This document shows positions 49,178 through 57,830 of a stretch of DNA of 64,000 nucleotides, piece after piece. This DNA comes from Planctomycetota bacterium (GTDB taxonomy: Bacteria > Planctomycetota > UBA8742 > UBA2392), in contig JAHBXZ010000007.1 in NCBI GenBank assembly GCA_019636215.1, positions 124,001 through 188,000 of the forward strand, written 5' to 3'. How positions within the stretch are numbered: the stretch's first letter is position 1; every line of letters starts with the position of its first letter. Under the pieces are notes generated by a model, which did no database searches, was not told where the DNA came from, and worked only from the letters and a program-made list of their open reading frames with translations. The position numbers and the translations under genes are program-made.

Positions 49178-52100
49178 ATGAAAGTTGACCCGAACCAGCT
49201 GCGTAAACGCTTTCTCGATTTCTTTGACGCGAGAATGAAGGACCACGCCAAGGCCAAGGGCCACGGGGTGAAGCCCGGGGTCAGCCTTGCCTTGCCTAGC
49301 AGCAGCCTGCAACCGCCCGATGCCAGCACACTGTTCACCAGCGCCGGCATGCACCAGTTCAAGGACGACTTTACCGGCAATCTGGTGCACGGCACCCGCG
49401 CCGCGGCCACGGTGCAGAAGTGCATGCGCACGCCGGACCTTGAGAACGTCGGCAAGACCGCGCGTCACCACACGTTCTTTGAAATGCTGGGGTTCTTCAG
49501 CTTCGGCGACGGTTTAAGCGGCCCCAACGGCAGCGTCGGCTTCTTCAAGAAGGAAGCGATCCGCTGGATCTGGGATTTCTACACGTTGCCATGGGATCAA
49601 GGCGGCTGCGGCTTGGACACCGGCAAGCTGTACGTGTCGGTCTATAAGGGCGACGAAAACGGCAAAGACCGCGACACCGAGGCCATAGAACTGTGGACTG
49701 CGATCTTGCAGCCCCTGCACCCCGGTGTGAGCCTGCTGGGCAAGCGCATTTTTGAGCTGGGCGAGCACGACAACTTCTGGCCCGCGGGCGCGCCAAGCCA
49801 GGGGCCCAACGGCGTGTGCGGCCCCTGCAGCGAAATTTTCTATGACCTTGGCGACGAATACGGCCAGGGCGACGTTGCCAGCAATGGCAACCGCTTCATG
49901 GAAATCGGCAACATCGTTTTCACGCAGTACGAACGCAGCGGCCCCACGCCCGGCAAGGGCACACTGACGCCCCTGCCCGCCAAGAACATTGACTTCGGTG
50001 GGGGATTCGAGCGTCTGGTGATGGTGCTCGACGGCGCCAAGACGACGCTGGATTCCGGGTTGTTTACGGCTGTGCGGAAAGCTCTCAGTGTTCACGCGGC
50101 AACATCGCCGCGTGACCCAGCTCCTTCGGCCGGGGCTCATGGCGAGAACCTTGTGCGCGAAAAACGCATTGCGGACCACATTCGCGCCGCCACCTTTGCC
50201 ATGGCCGACGGCATCCTTCCGTCGAATGAAGGCGCTGGCTATGTCATCCGCCGCATCATCCGCCGCGCCTTCCGCGACGGGTCCGCCTTGGGCTTCGACG
50301 GCCCGTTTCTGCACAAGCTGGTGCCGGTGATTGTTGAGGGCTACGGCGAGGCCTACCCTGAACTCAAGCGCAACACCTCGGCCATCGCTGCCACCATCCA
50401 GCAGGAAGAGCAGCAGTTCTCCACCACGCTTGAGCGCGGCCTGCAACTGTTGGCCGGCCTGATCCGCGAACACAAGAAGCGCGACGACAAGACACTCGAC
50501 GGCAAGGCCGCCTTCGACCTGTACCAGTCCCAGGGCCTGCCGCGCGAAGTGGTGCAGGACGAAGCCGCCGCCGAAGGCATGCTGTTGGACCAACTCGGCT
50601 ACGACGCCGCCGAGGAAGCCCACCGTCAGGCCAGCAAGGGCGGCAAGCAGGTCGTGGTCTTCGAGAAAGGCTGGTTCCAGGATCTAAAAGCCAAAGCCAA
50701 GCCCACGGAGTTTCTGGGCTACGAAACCTGCGACTCCACGGCCCGCGTGATCGCGCTGGTGCGCGACGGCCAGAACTTCGACATTGTCGAACAGGGCGAC
50801 AGCGTGATCGTGGTTCTCGACCGTACGCCGTTCTACGCCGAAAGCGGCGGCCAGGTCGGCGACCGCGGCAGTTTGCACGTGGATGCCGGCCTGTTCGAAG
50901 TCATCGACACCAAAAAACGCGACGATTACTGGCTGCATGAAGGCAAGCTCAAGCACGGCAAGTTGCGCGTGGGCGACACCGTTGAAGCCCTCGTAGACCA
51001 GACCCGCCGCGACAGCATTCGCCGCAACCACAGCGCCACCCACCTGATGCACGCGGCCCTGCGCAAGGTGCTGGGCGAACACGTCGTTCAGCGCGGCAGT
51101 GAAGTGCGGCCTGACGGGTTGCGGTTCGATTTCAGCCACCCCAAGGCCGTGACGTTCGAGGAACGCCAGCAGATTGAGACGCTGGTGAACGAACAGATCC
51201 GGGTGAATGCCCAGGTTGGTACGGCGATCATGAGCCCCGAGGAAGCCCAGAAGGCCGGGGCCATGGCCCTGTTCGGCGAAAAGTACGGCGACAAGGTGCG
51301 CGTGCTGACCATGGGCAGTGGCACGGGCGTCCCGCCCGTGAAAAAGGTGGAAAGGGGCGTCTCGCCCCTTTCAAGTGCAACCTTCCGGTTCCGCCCGGGC
51401 ACAGGCGAAGTCAGGCGCCGCCAGGGCGCAAACTTGCCGCATTGGGAGCAATCCGGAGCAACGTATTTCGTTACGTTCCGTCTGGCGGACGCACTCCCTG
51501 CAGCGGTGATCGAACAGATTCGCGCCGAGAGAGACGACATCGTAAACACGGCCGCCAGGCTCGGACGCGACCTGAGCGACGACGAACTGCATCGTCTGCA
51601 GGAACTGCAGACGGTCAAAATGGACCAGTTTCTGAACGCAGGGCATGGCGCATGCTGGCTGCGGCGCGACGATTGCGCGAAAGTTTTGGCAGACGCGCTG
51701 AATCACTTCGATCGCGAGCGCTACGACCTTGCGGCCTGGTGCGTCATGCCAAATCACGTCCACGTGCTGGTGCGCCCGTTGTTTGCCCACACATTGCAGG
51801 AGATTCTGCACTCGTGGAAGTCATTCACCGCCAAGAAGTGCCTTGAGCTGGTTGGCAGGACGGGGGCGTTCTGGCAAGAGGAATACTTCGATCGCATCGT
51901 GCGCGACGAAGCTGAGTTTGAGAGATTCGTCGGTTACATTGCGGCCAACCCCGTTGACGCCGGATTGAAGGACTGGGCTTGGGTTAACACACCCGCCACG
52001 GGCGAGGACGCCCGTGAAACCTTCAACACGGGCGAGACGCCCGTGCCACAAGCATTTTCCATGGAACTCTGCGGCGGCACCCACGTTTCGCGTACGGGCG

Positions 52101-52708
52101 ACATCGGGTTTTTCCGCATCACCAGCGAGGGCAGTAGCAGCGCCGGTGTGCGCCGCATCGAGGCCGTGACCGGCGCCGATGCCGTGGAGATCGCAGCCGC
52201 CGAAGCCCGTCTGCTGGCCCAGTTGCACGCCGTCACCAAGGCCCAGCCCGGTAAGGTGCTGGAAAAAGTTGAGGGCCTGATCAAAGAGGTCAAAGACCTC
52301 AAAGGCAAGGCCAGGCAGGGCGGCGGGGTGGGCGGCAACGTGCTGGAGACCATCCGCAAAGAGAGCGAAACCGTAGGTGACGCAAGTCTTTATGTCGGTG
52401 ATGCCGGGGCGGCGGAAGCCACCGATCTGTTGACAATCAAGGAGTCCTTGGGGCAGGATGCAAAATCGTTCGCGATCTTGCTCGGCAGCCGAGGGGAAGA
52501 TCGCGTTTCGTTACTTTTGGCCTTTTCGAAAGACCTGGTCGGCCGGGGGCTTCACGCCGGGAAAATCGTTGGCGAAATAGCCCGCCTTGTAGACGGCAAG
52601 GGCGGGGGCAAACCTGAAGTAGCCCAGGCCGGTGGCAAAAAGCCCGAGGCATTGGCCGAGGCACTGGCGCAGGGGCGCAATCGCCTGCGCGAGATGTTGA
52701 AGAACTGA
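49178..52708 (+). CDS. alaS: Alanyl-tRNA synthetase interrupted in frame by a RAYT unit
   Basis: The continuous frame encodes 1176 residues. The class II catalytic domain has TFFEMLGFFSFGDG and NIVFTQYERSG, then RIADHIRAATFAMADGILPS, VIRRIIRRA and the editing-domain zinc ligands HSATHLMHAALR. The fourth ligand motif, ELCGGTHVSRTGDIGFF, lies after residue 960 because residues about 714-957 are a transposase-like insert. Excising 51318-52049 gives VLTMGKAFSMELCGGTH, normal AlaS spacing, and a 932-residue enzyme (most are about 870-900). The C-terminal part fits oligomerisation/C-Ala (LAEALAQGRNRLREML). ATG 49178 follows the palindrome array; no clear ribosome site. Whether the fused chain is active, processed or split is unknown. 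Confidence 0.9.
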   Translation: MKVDPNQLRKRFLDFFDARMKDHAKAKGHGVKPGVSLALPSSSLQPPDASTLFTSAGMHQFKDDFTGNLVHGTRAAATVQKCMRTPDLENVGKTARHHTFFEMLGFFSFGDGLSGPNGSVGFFKKEAIRWIWDFYTLPWDQGGCGLDTGKLYVSVYKGDENGKDRDTEAIELWTAILQPLHPGVSLLGKRIFELGEHDNFWPAGAPSQGPNGVCGPCSEIFYDLGDEYGQGDVASNGNRFMEIGNIVFTQYERSGPTPGKGTLTPLPAKNIDFGGGFERLVMVLDGAKTTLDSGLFTAVRKALSVHAATSPRDPAPSAGAHGENLVREKRIADHIRAATFAMADGILPSNEGAGYVIRRIIRRAFRDGSALGFDGPFLHKLVPVIVEGYGEAYPELKRNTSAIAATIQQEEQQFSTTLERGLQLLAGLIREHKKRDDKTLDGKAAFDLYQSQGLPREVVQDEAAAEGMLLDQLGYDAAEEAHRQASKGGKQVVVFEKGWFQDLKAKAKPTEFLGYETCDSTARVIALVRDGQNFDIVEQGDSVIVVLDRTPFYAESGGQVGDRGSLHVDAGLFEVIDTKKRDDYWLHEGKLKHGKLRVGDTVEALVDQTRRDSIRRNHSATHLMHAALRKVLGEHVVQRGSEVRPDGLRFDFSHPKAVTFEERQQIETLVNEQIRVNAQVGTAIMSPEEAQKAGAMALFGEKYGDKVRVLTMGSGTGVPPVKKVERGVSPLSSATFRFRPGTGEVRRRQGANLPHWEQSGATYFVTFRLADALPAAVIEQIRAERDDIVNTAARLGRDLSDDELHRLQELQTVKMDQFLNAGHGACWLRRDDCAKVLADALNHFDRERYDLAAWCVMPNHVHVLVRPLFAHTLQEILHSWKSFTAKKCLELVGRTGAFWQEEYFDRIVRDEAEFERFVGYIAANPVDAGLKDWAWVNTPATGEDARETFNTGETPVPQAFSMELCGGTHVSRTGDIGFFRITSEGSSSAGVRRIEAVTGADAVEIAAAEARLLAQLHAVTKAQPGKVLEKVEGLIKEVKDLKGKARQGGGVGGNVLETIRKESETVGDASLYVGDAGAAEATDLLTIKESLGQDAKSFAILLGSRGEDRVSLLLAFSKDLVGRGLHAGKIVGEIARLVDGKGGGKPEVAQAGGKKPEALAEALAQGRNRLREMLKN
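50092..50115 (+). repeat. Perfect palindrome inside alaS, possible repeat-derived insertion
   Basis: TCACGCGGC, loop AACATC and GCCGCGTGA form a perfect 9-bp inverted repeat in the coding sequence. It translates to roughly VHAATSPRDP within SVHAATSPRDPAPSAG, a stretch not typical of AlaS between the aminoacylation helices. Confidence 0.45.
51318..52049 (+). mobile_element. REP-associated tyrosine transposase (RAYT) unit inserted in alaS
   Basis: 732 bp, exactly 244 codons, with outer ends GTGGCACGGGCG and CGCCCGTGCCAC (12-bp inverted repeat). Inside lie palindromes at 51322-51340, 51350-51372, 51997-52016 and 52027-52045. The frame encodes a Y1/IS200-type domain: HWEQSGATYFVTFRLADALP, CVMPNHVHVLVRP (HxH metal motif), HSWKSFTAKKC, FWQEEYFDRIVRDEAEFERF and GYIAANPVDAGLKDW (RAYT C-terminal signature, likely catalytic Tyr). 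There is no own ATG before the core (first Met is in TVKMDQF), so it may be made only as the fusion or from a GTG. No target duplication is seen. Confidence 0.85.
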
Positions 52709-52752
52709 GGCGTCGTGAGGCGCCGTAATGCAGCACGGAAGCGGAGCAGACC

Positions 52753-52941
52753 ATGCCAGTACCGAAAAAGCGTTCTTCCCGCGCGGCGCGCAACCAGCGC
52801 CGCTCGCATGACGCCCTGACAACCCCGAAACTCAGCAAGTGCGCCAAGACCGGCCTGCCGAAGCTTTCGCACCGCGTGTGCGAAGACAGCGGCTTTTACG
52901 GCAAGTCCAAGCGCGTGTTTGAGGTCGAGGAACGGCTGTAA
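52753..52941 (+). CDS. rpmF: 50S ribosomal protein L32
   Basis: A 62-residue L32. MPVPKKRSSRAARNQRRSHD is the typical basic N-terminus. The usual zinc ribbon has two CxxC pairs; here KCAKTGLPKLSHRVCEDSG keeps only the first Cys of each, so zinc binding is probably weak or absent (a C-minus-like variant). The spacing of the two remaining Cys (13 residues apart) fits a degenerate ribbon. It stands before plsX, the usual rpmF-plsX-fabH order, and 44 bp after alaS. Confidence 0.9.
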   Translation: MPVPKKRSSRAARNQRRSHDALTTPKLSKCAKTGLPKLSHRVCEDSGFYGKSKRVFEVEERL

Positions 52942-52996
52942 GGGTTAGTCCCGCGCAACGCCCGTAGTACAGCATGCCAAGCGGAGAGGACGGCCA

Positions 52997-54022
52997 ATGA
53001 CCCGTATCGCGATAGATGCCATGGGCGGCGATTTTGCGCCCGGGGTTGTCGTGCGCGGCGCATACCGCGTTGCCCAGGAACACAAAGACTGGGTCATGAT
53101 CCTTGTCGGCGACGAAACCGCCGTGCGCAAGGAACTTGACGCCTGCGGCGCGGCCCTGCCCAACATTGCCGTTGTCCATGCCCCCGAAACCATCGGCATG
53201 GACGAACACCCCGTGGAAGCACTCAAGGCCAAACGCAACGCCGGCCTGCCGATGTGCGTGGGCATGGTGCACCAGGGCAAGGCCGATGCCGTGATTTCGG
53301 CGGGCAACACCGGCGCGCTGGTGGCCGGCGCCACGCTGATGCTGCGCAACCTTCCTGGCGTACGCCGTGCGGGCATCTGCACAAGCCTGCCCAGCATCAA
53401 GGGCCGTGTTGCGATCATGGATGTCGGTGCCAACGTGCAGGCCAAGCCCCAGCACCTGGTGCAGTACGGCATCATGGGCGAGATTTTTTACCGCAACGTG
53501 CTGGCTGCTCCCGAACAGGCAGTCAAGGTCGGCCTGCTGTCGGTCGGCGGCGAAGAAGGCAAAGGCAACGCGGTGGTGCGCGAAACGCACACGCTGCTGA
53601 CCCAGAGCCCCGTGGATTTCATCGGCAACGTCGAAGGCCACGAGATTTTTGAAGGCCGCGTGGAGGTTGTGGTGTGCGACGGCCTGGTCGGCAACGTGGT
53701 GCTGAAAACCGCCGAGGGCCTGTCCGACATCCTGATGAAGATGTTCGTCAACAATGCCGGCCGCGCCGAGCTGTCCAAGGACCCGCGTTTTGACGCGGCC
53801 TGGAAGTCCTTCAACGAGGAGATTGACTGGCGCGAAGTAGGTGGCGCCGCGTTGCTGGGCGTCAACGGCGTGGTAGTCATCAGCCATGGCCGCAGCGATG
53901 AACGCGCGATTTCGTCGGGCATTCGCATTGCCGCAGGCTGCGCCAAGGCCCGCATCAACGACAAGATTGTCGCCGCCCTAAGCAAGGAAGAGGCCAAGGC
54001 CGGCGCCGGCCCGCAGGCCTGA
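52997..54022 (+). CDS. plsX: Phosphate acyltransferase PlsX
   Basis: A 341-residue enzyme that transfers the acyl group of acyl-ACP to phosphate, making acyl-phosphate for phospholipid synthesis. MTRIAIDAMGGDFAPGVVVRG starts the family. VISAGNTGALVAGATLML, SVGGEEGKGNAVVRETHTLL and VEGHEIFEGRVEVVVCDG are conserved blocks. A GGAGAGG run lies about 10 nt upstream. Between rpmF and fabH as in many bacteria. Confidence 0.96.
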   Translation: MTRIAIDAMGGDFAPGVVVRGAYRVAQEHKDWVMILVGDETAVRKELDACGAALPNIAVVHAPETIGMDEHPVEALKAKRNAGLPMCVGMVHQGKADAVISAGNTGALVAGATLMLRNLPGVRRAGICTSLPSIKGRVAIMDVGANVQAKPQHLVQYGIMGEIFYRNVLAAPEQAVKVGLLSVGGEEGKGNAVVRETHTLLTQSPVDFIGNVEGHEIFEGRVEVVVCDGLVGNVVLKTAEGLSDILMKMFVNNAGRAELSKDPRFDAAWKSFNEEIDWREVGGAALLGVNGVVVISHGRSDERAISSGIRIAAGCAKARINDKIVAALSKEEAKAGAGPQA

Positions 54023-54041
54023 AGACACCCGGGGAACCGCA

Positions 54042-55028
54042 GTGACCCAGCAGCCCAGCGCAGGCATTCTCAGCATCGGCTCCTATACGCCCGCGCGCGT
54101 GGTCACTAACGACGACCTTTCCAAGATCGTCGACACCAACGACGAATGGATCTTCCAGCGCACGGGCATCCGCCAGCGGCGCTATGCCCGGCCTGACGAA
54201 TTCACCAGCGACATGGCCATTGAGGCCACCAAGGTCGCACTGGAACGCGCCGAAATGACGCCGGCGCAGATTGATTACATCCTGGTCGCCACGGCCAGCC
54301 CGGACAACACGTTTCCCAACACCGCCTGCTGGGTGCAGAAGGGCCTGGGCATGGGCGATGTGCCGGCGCTGGATATCAGCACCGCGTGCTCGGGCTTTGT
54401 GTACGGGCTGGAACTTGCGGCCAGCCTGGTGAACTCAGATGCCTACAAAACGGTGCTGTGCATCGGCGCCGAGAAGCTGTCGGCGATCACCAACTGGACG
54501 GACCGCGGAAGCTGCATCCTGTTTGCCGACGGCGCCGGGGCTGCGGTGGTTACCCGCACCGACGGCCGCGGGCAGATTGTGTGCTCGCGCAACGGTGCGC
54601 GCTATGATTACGACGCCCTGAATGTGGCCGCCGGTGGCTCGCGCCAGCCCGCCAGCCACGAAACGGTGGAAAAGAACCTGCACACCATCGCGCTCAAGGG
54701 CCGCACCGTCTACAAGTTCGCCGTCCAGAAGTTCGAGGAAATGGCCCGCGAGGCCTGCCAGCGCGCGGGCATTTCGCCCGGCGATGTGGCCATGGTGGTG
54801 CCGCACCAGGCCAACGTGAACATCATTGAAAGCGCCATGGAGCGCGTGGGTATTCCCATGAGCCGCGTGCTGATCAACATGGATCGCTTTGGCAACACCA
54901 GTTCCGCCAGTATCCCGATCGCGTTTGATGAGGCGCTGAAGGATGGCCGCATCAAGCGCGGGGATTACGTGCTGCTGGAGGCCTTTGGCGGCGGCCTGAG
55001 CTGGGGCTACAACCTGATCAAGTGGTAG
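54042..55028 (+). CDS. fabH: 3-oxoacyl-ACP synthase III
   Basis: A 328-residue condensing enzyme that starts fatty-acid synthesis from acetyl-CoA and malonyl-ACP. The catalytic Cys is in ISTACSGFVYGLE, the His in VVPHQANVNIIESA, and the Asn in FGNTSSASIPIA. SIGSYTPARVVTNDDLSKIVDT and RTGIRQRRYA are typical N-terminal motifs, and EAFGGGLSWGY closes the active site. GTG 54042 is the only sensible start. The gene follows plsX by 19 bp. Confidence 0.96.
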   Translation: MTQQPSAGILSIGSYTPARVVTNDDLSKIVDTNDEWIFQRTGIRQRRYARPDEFTSDMAIEATKVALERAEMTPAQIDYILVATASPDNTFPNTACWVQKGLGMGDVPALDISTACSGFVYGLELAASLVNSDAYKTVLCIGAEKLSAITNWTDRGSCILFADGAGAAVVTRTDGRGQIVCSRNGARYDYDALNVAAGGSRQPASHETVEKNLHTIALKGRTVYKFAVQKFEEMAREACQRAGISPGDVAMVVPHQANVNIIESAMERVGIPMSRVLINMDRFGNTSSASIPIAFDEALKDGRIKRGDYVLLEAFGGGLSWGYNLIKW

Positions 55029-55040
55029 GGAACTGGGCGC

Positions 55041-55104
55041 TGCGTTAGCTCGCGCCTTGACCCGTGAGGGCTCGCCTTTTCGTGCAATGGCGCTAGCTTA
55101 CGCG
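55041..55104. repeat. Imperfect inverted repeat of a dispersed element between fabH and fabD
   Basis: TGCGTTAGCTCGCGCC (55041-55056) pairs with GGCGCTAGCTTACGCG (55089-55104) at 13 of 16 positions. The right arm extends to CAATGGCGCTAGCTTACGC (55085-55103), which matches the copy near truD at 17 of 19 bases. Confidence 0.45.
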
Positions 55105-55127
55105 TCGCGTTCAGACAGGACCAATGC

Positions 55128-56069
55128 ATGCCGAAAACCGCACTGCTGTTTCCCGGACAGGGCGCCCAGTACGTGGGCATGGGCAAAGACCTGGCAGAAA
55201 AATTTCCGCAGGCCCGCGCGGTGTTTGCGCAGGCCGACAGCCTGCTGGGTTTTGGCCTGAGCAAGGTCTGCTTTGAAGGCCCCGAGCCCGAACTCAATCG
55301 CACCGATGTAAGCCAGCCCGCAATCCTGGCCCATTCCTGGGCGGTGGTGGAAGTGCTTCAGTCCACGGAAAAAGGTCGCGCGCTGCTCGAGAAGGGCGGC
55401 GTGGCGGCCGGCCTGAGCCTGGGCGAGTATTCCGCGCTGGCGGCATCGGGCGCCATGGCCTGGGGTGACGCGCTGAAGCTGGTGCGCGCCCGGGGCCAGT
55501 TCATGCAGCAGGCCTGCGATGCAAAACCAAGCACCATGGCCAGTATTGTCGGCCTGGACGACGCGGCGCTGGAGGCCGCGATTGCCCCGGCCCGGGCGCT
55601 GGGCGTGGTGGTGCTGGCGAACTTCAACGCGCCGGGGCAGGTGGCGATCAGCGGCGACAAGCCCGCCGTGGAAGAAGCCATGAAGCTGGCCAAGGCCGCA
55701 GGCGCCAAGCTGACTGTCGCGCTTGCGGTGGCCGGGGCCTTTCACAGCCCATTGATGGAACCGGCGCGCGAAAGGCTGGCCGCGCAGATTGAGATGACCA
55801 ACTTTGCTTCGCCGCGCATCGGCGTGATCGCCAACGTCGACGCAACCGAACAGCATGACCCGGCCATGCTCAAGGCCAACCTGGTGCAGCAGTTGACCGC
55901 GCCGGTGCTGTGGGCCAGGTCGATGCAGAAGCTTGTCGATCAGGGATTTGACGAGTTCATCGAACTCGGGCCGGGCACGGTGCTGGCGGGGCTGCTCAAG
56001 CGCGTGGCCAAGTCCGCCACCCGCATCAGCATCGGCAAGGCCGAAGAAGTGGCGGCGGCCACGGCATGA
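55128..56069 (+). CDS. fabD: Malonyl-CoA:ACP transacylase
   Basis: A 313-residue acyltransferase that loads malonate onto ACP. ALLFPGQGAQYVGMG is the N-terminal signature. The nucleophile Ser is in AAGLSLGEYSALAASG, where the common GHSLGE reads GLSLGE, a change seen in some planctomycetes and plastid-type enzymes. VANVDATEQHDPAML and FIELGPGTVLAGLLKR close the family, and the catalytic His is in AVAGAFHSPLME. It continues the fab cluster, but the next gene on this strand (fabG) is almost 1 kb away. Confidence 0.94.
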   Translation: MPKTALLFPGQGAQYVGMGKDLAEKFPQARAVFAQADSLLGFGLSKVCFEGPEPELNRTDVSQPAILAHSWAVVEVLQSTEKGRALLEKGGVAAGLSLGEYSALAASGAMAWGDALKLVRARGQFMQQACDAKPSTMASIVGLDDAALEAAIAPARALGVVVLANFNAPGQVAISGDKPAVEEAMKLAKAAGAKLTVALAVAGAFHSPLMEPARERLAAQIEMTNFASPRIGVIANVDATEQHDPAMLKANLVQQLTAPVLWARSMQKLVDQGFDEFIELGPGTVLAGLLKRVAKSATRISIGKAEEVAAATA

Positions 56070-56085
56070 ACACCGTGTGCGTTAA

Positions 56086-56988
56086 CTACGCCTTCGCGGC
56101 GTTTCGCAGGCCTTTGTAGAAGGTTGGTGCGTCTAGACCAGGTGGAAGTCCTGCTACCTGGCCGTCGCCTAGTTCCATCACAATCCACGCACCGTCCACT
56201 GTTTTGGCTACGTCAACCGTAAAAAAGTTGCTGTCGATCCGCGGAACCGTGTCCTTCAGAATTGCGAGTTCTTCGTCTGCAGGAATCTCACCCGCTTGGT
56301 CCCAATATGCGTTGAGAAACAAGCGCTTTCCACGGTAGTAGAACAGTCGAGCTTCCACGGGTCGCGGGAGGCCGGGTTCCGTTGCGCCACGTGTCGCCAA
56401 AGTAACAAAGCGGCGAACTACGATTCCCTTGTTGAGTGCCGGCCCTCGCAGCTCGATGAGTCGACGTACAACCTTCTCCGCGGCTTCAAAGTCCAGCGCG
56501 CAAGGGATGTAGCAGGCCTCGCGCCAGTAGTGCTTCTCGGACTTTACATAGTCTTTGACGATGACGGGGTCGTCGCCAAAGGTGGTCAGTGCAGCGCGCA
56601 AGTTGTGCACGTTCAACTCGCCGCTCAATTCAAACCACACAGATTCCGGCGAGATCAAACGAATTAGTTCGAAGTAGTTTGGCAGGTAATGACAAAGGGC
56701 GTATTGGTCGGCGTTGTTGATCAGTTGAACATTGCGGGCCAGAAGGGACTCGTAAAGGCGCGTGTATTGGTCTTCTGTCAGCATAAAGCCGCGATAGATG
56801 GCGGGTCTCGGCGTTGGCTGCGGCTCAATCCACCGAGTAGCACGAACTGGACTGTCTTCCTCGAACAGGCTCTCTGCACTGAAGACGTGAACGTTCAGGC
56901 CGGCGCCAACTGCGGCCCGGAACTCGTCAGCGTATGCGGGATCCGGCTGCCGGGGCTCAAGCGGATGGGATCCGAAAACGACGTCCAT
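56086..56988 (-). CDS. ATP-grasp domain protein (DUF4343/R2K-like), inserted in the fab cluster
   Basis: A 300-residue ATP-grasp protein. IYRGFMLTEDQYTRLYESL, WFELSGELNVHNLRAALTTF, DPVIVKDYVKSEKHYWREAC (ATP-grasp Lys region) and VPRIDSNFFTVDVAKTVDGAWIVMELGDGQVAG (C-terminal nucleotide-site block) fit the family that ligates or modifies small molecules or peptides; no substrate can be assigned. It is on the opposite strand between fabD and fabG and visibly less GC-rich than its neighbours, which suggests a later arrival. ATG 56988 has GGAG 7 nt upstream and keeps it clear of fabG. Confidence 0.7.
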   Translation of the reverse strand: MDVVFGSHPLEPRQPDPAYADEFRAAVGAGLNVHVFSAESLFEEDSPVRATRWIEPQPTPRPAIYRGFMLTEDQYTRLYESLLARNVQLINNADQYALCHYLPNYFELIRLISPESVWFELSGELNVHNLRAALTTFGDDPVIVKDYVKSEKHYWREACYIPCALDFEAAEKVVRRLIELRGPALNKGIVVRRFVTLATRGATEPGLPRPVEARLFYYRGKRLFLNAYWDQAGEIPADEELAILKDTVPRIDSNFFTVDVAKTVDGAWIVMELGDGQVAGLPPGLDAPTFYKGLRNAAKA

Positions 56989-57056
56989 GGGGCGCTCCGT
57001 TGCGCATAGGCCGACAAAGGTTATAGACCTACTTGAAACGCGAAAGGGATTCACTC

Positions 57057-57806
57057 ATGGCTTCACTCACAGGCCGTAAAGCACTGATCACCGGCGCGTC
57101 GCGCGGCATTGGACGCGCCATTGCCGAGGCATTTGCCCGCGAGGGCTGCCGCCTGGCGCTGGTTGCCACCGCGCCCGACCGGCTGGTTCAGACCGCCGCG
57201 CGCTGCCAGGAACTTTCCGGCGGTCTGGATGTCGACATGTTCGGCTTGGACGTGCGCGACCCCAAGGCCTGCGACGAGGTGGTCAAGAAAGTCACCGAGA
57301 AGCTCGGCGGCCTGGACATCATTGTTAACAACGCCGGGGTCACCAAAGACAATTTGCTGATGCGCCTGAGCGACGAAGACTACAACGCTGTCATGGACAC
57401 CAACATGCGCGGGGCGTTCAACATCACCCGCGCGGCCTCGCGCGCATTGATGAAATCCAAGTCCGGCAGGCTGATCAACATCGCCAGTGTGGTGGGCATC
57501 ACCGGCAACGCGGGCCAGGCCAACTACGCCGCCAGCAAGGGAGCGTTGATCGCGTTTACCAAGAGTGTGGCCAAGGAACTCTCCGGTCGCGGGGTCACGG
57601 CCAACGTGATCGCGCCGGGGTTCATTGAAACGGACATGACTGCGGGCCTGGACCCCAAGGTGAAGGAAGGCGCGTTGGCCGGCATTCGCCTGGGGCGCTT
57701 TGGCAAGCCAGAAGACATCGCCAACGCGGCCCTGTTTCTGGCCGCCGACAGCGGCGCGTACATCACGGCCCAGGTGCTGGTGGTAGACGGCGGGCTGACG
57801 GCGTAG
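57057..57806 (+). CDS. fabG: 3-oxoacyl-ACP reductase
   Basis: A 249-residue short-chain dehydrogenase reducing 3-oxoacyl-ACP with NADPH. The cofactor loop is ALITGASRGIGRAIAEAF, DIIVNNAGVTKDNLLMR follows, and the catalytic triad is in INIASVVGITGNAGQANYAASKG (Ser, Tyr, Lys). NVIAPGFIETDMTAGLD and the final ITAQVLVVDGGLT complete it. ATG 57057 has AAAGGG about 8 nt before it. Normally acpP follows; here a toxin-antitoxin remnant follows instead, and no acpP is in the window. Confidence 0.95.
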   Translation: MASLTGRKALITGASRGIGRAIAEAFAREGCRLALVATAPDRLVQTAARCQELSGGLDVDMFGLDVRDPKACDEVVKKVTEKLGGLDIIVNNAGVTKDNLLMRLSDEDYNAVMDTNMRGAFNITRAASRALMKSKSGRLINIASVVGITGNAGQANYAASKGALIAFTKSVAKELSGRGVTANVIAPGFIETDMTAGLDPKVKEGALAGIRLGRFGKPEDIANAALFLAADSGAYITAQVLVVDGGLTA

Positions 57807-57830
57807 AGCGGCGATGGGTATACTGACGGT

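Noticed and set aside
51317-52050. An intein in AlaS
   Set aside because: The inserted protein has the Y1 transposase HxH and Tyr motifs and palindromic ends, and no intein splicing residues (Cys/Ser at the start, HN at the end) at the borders.
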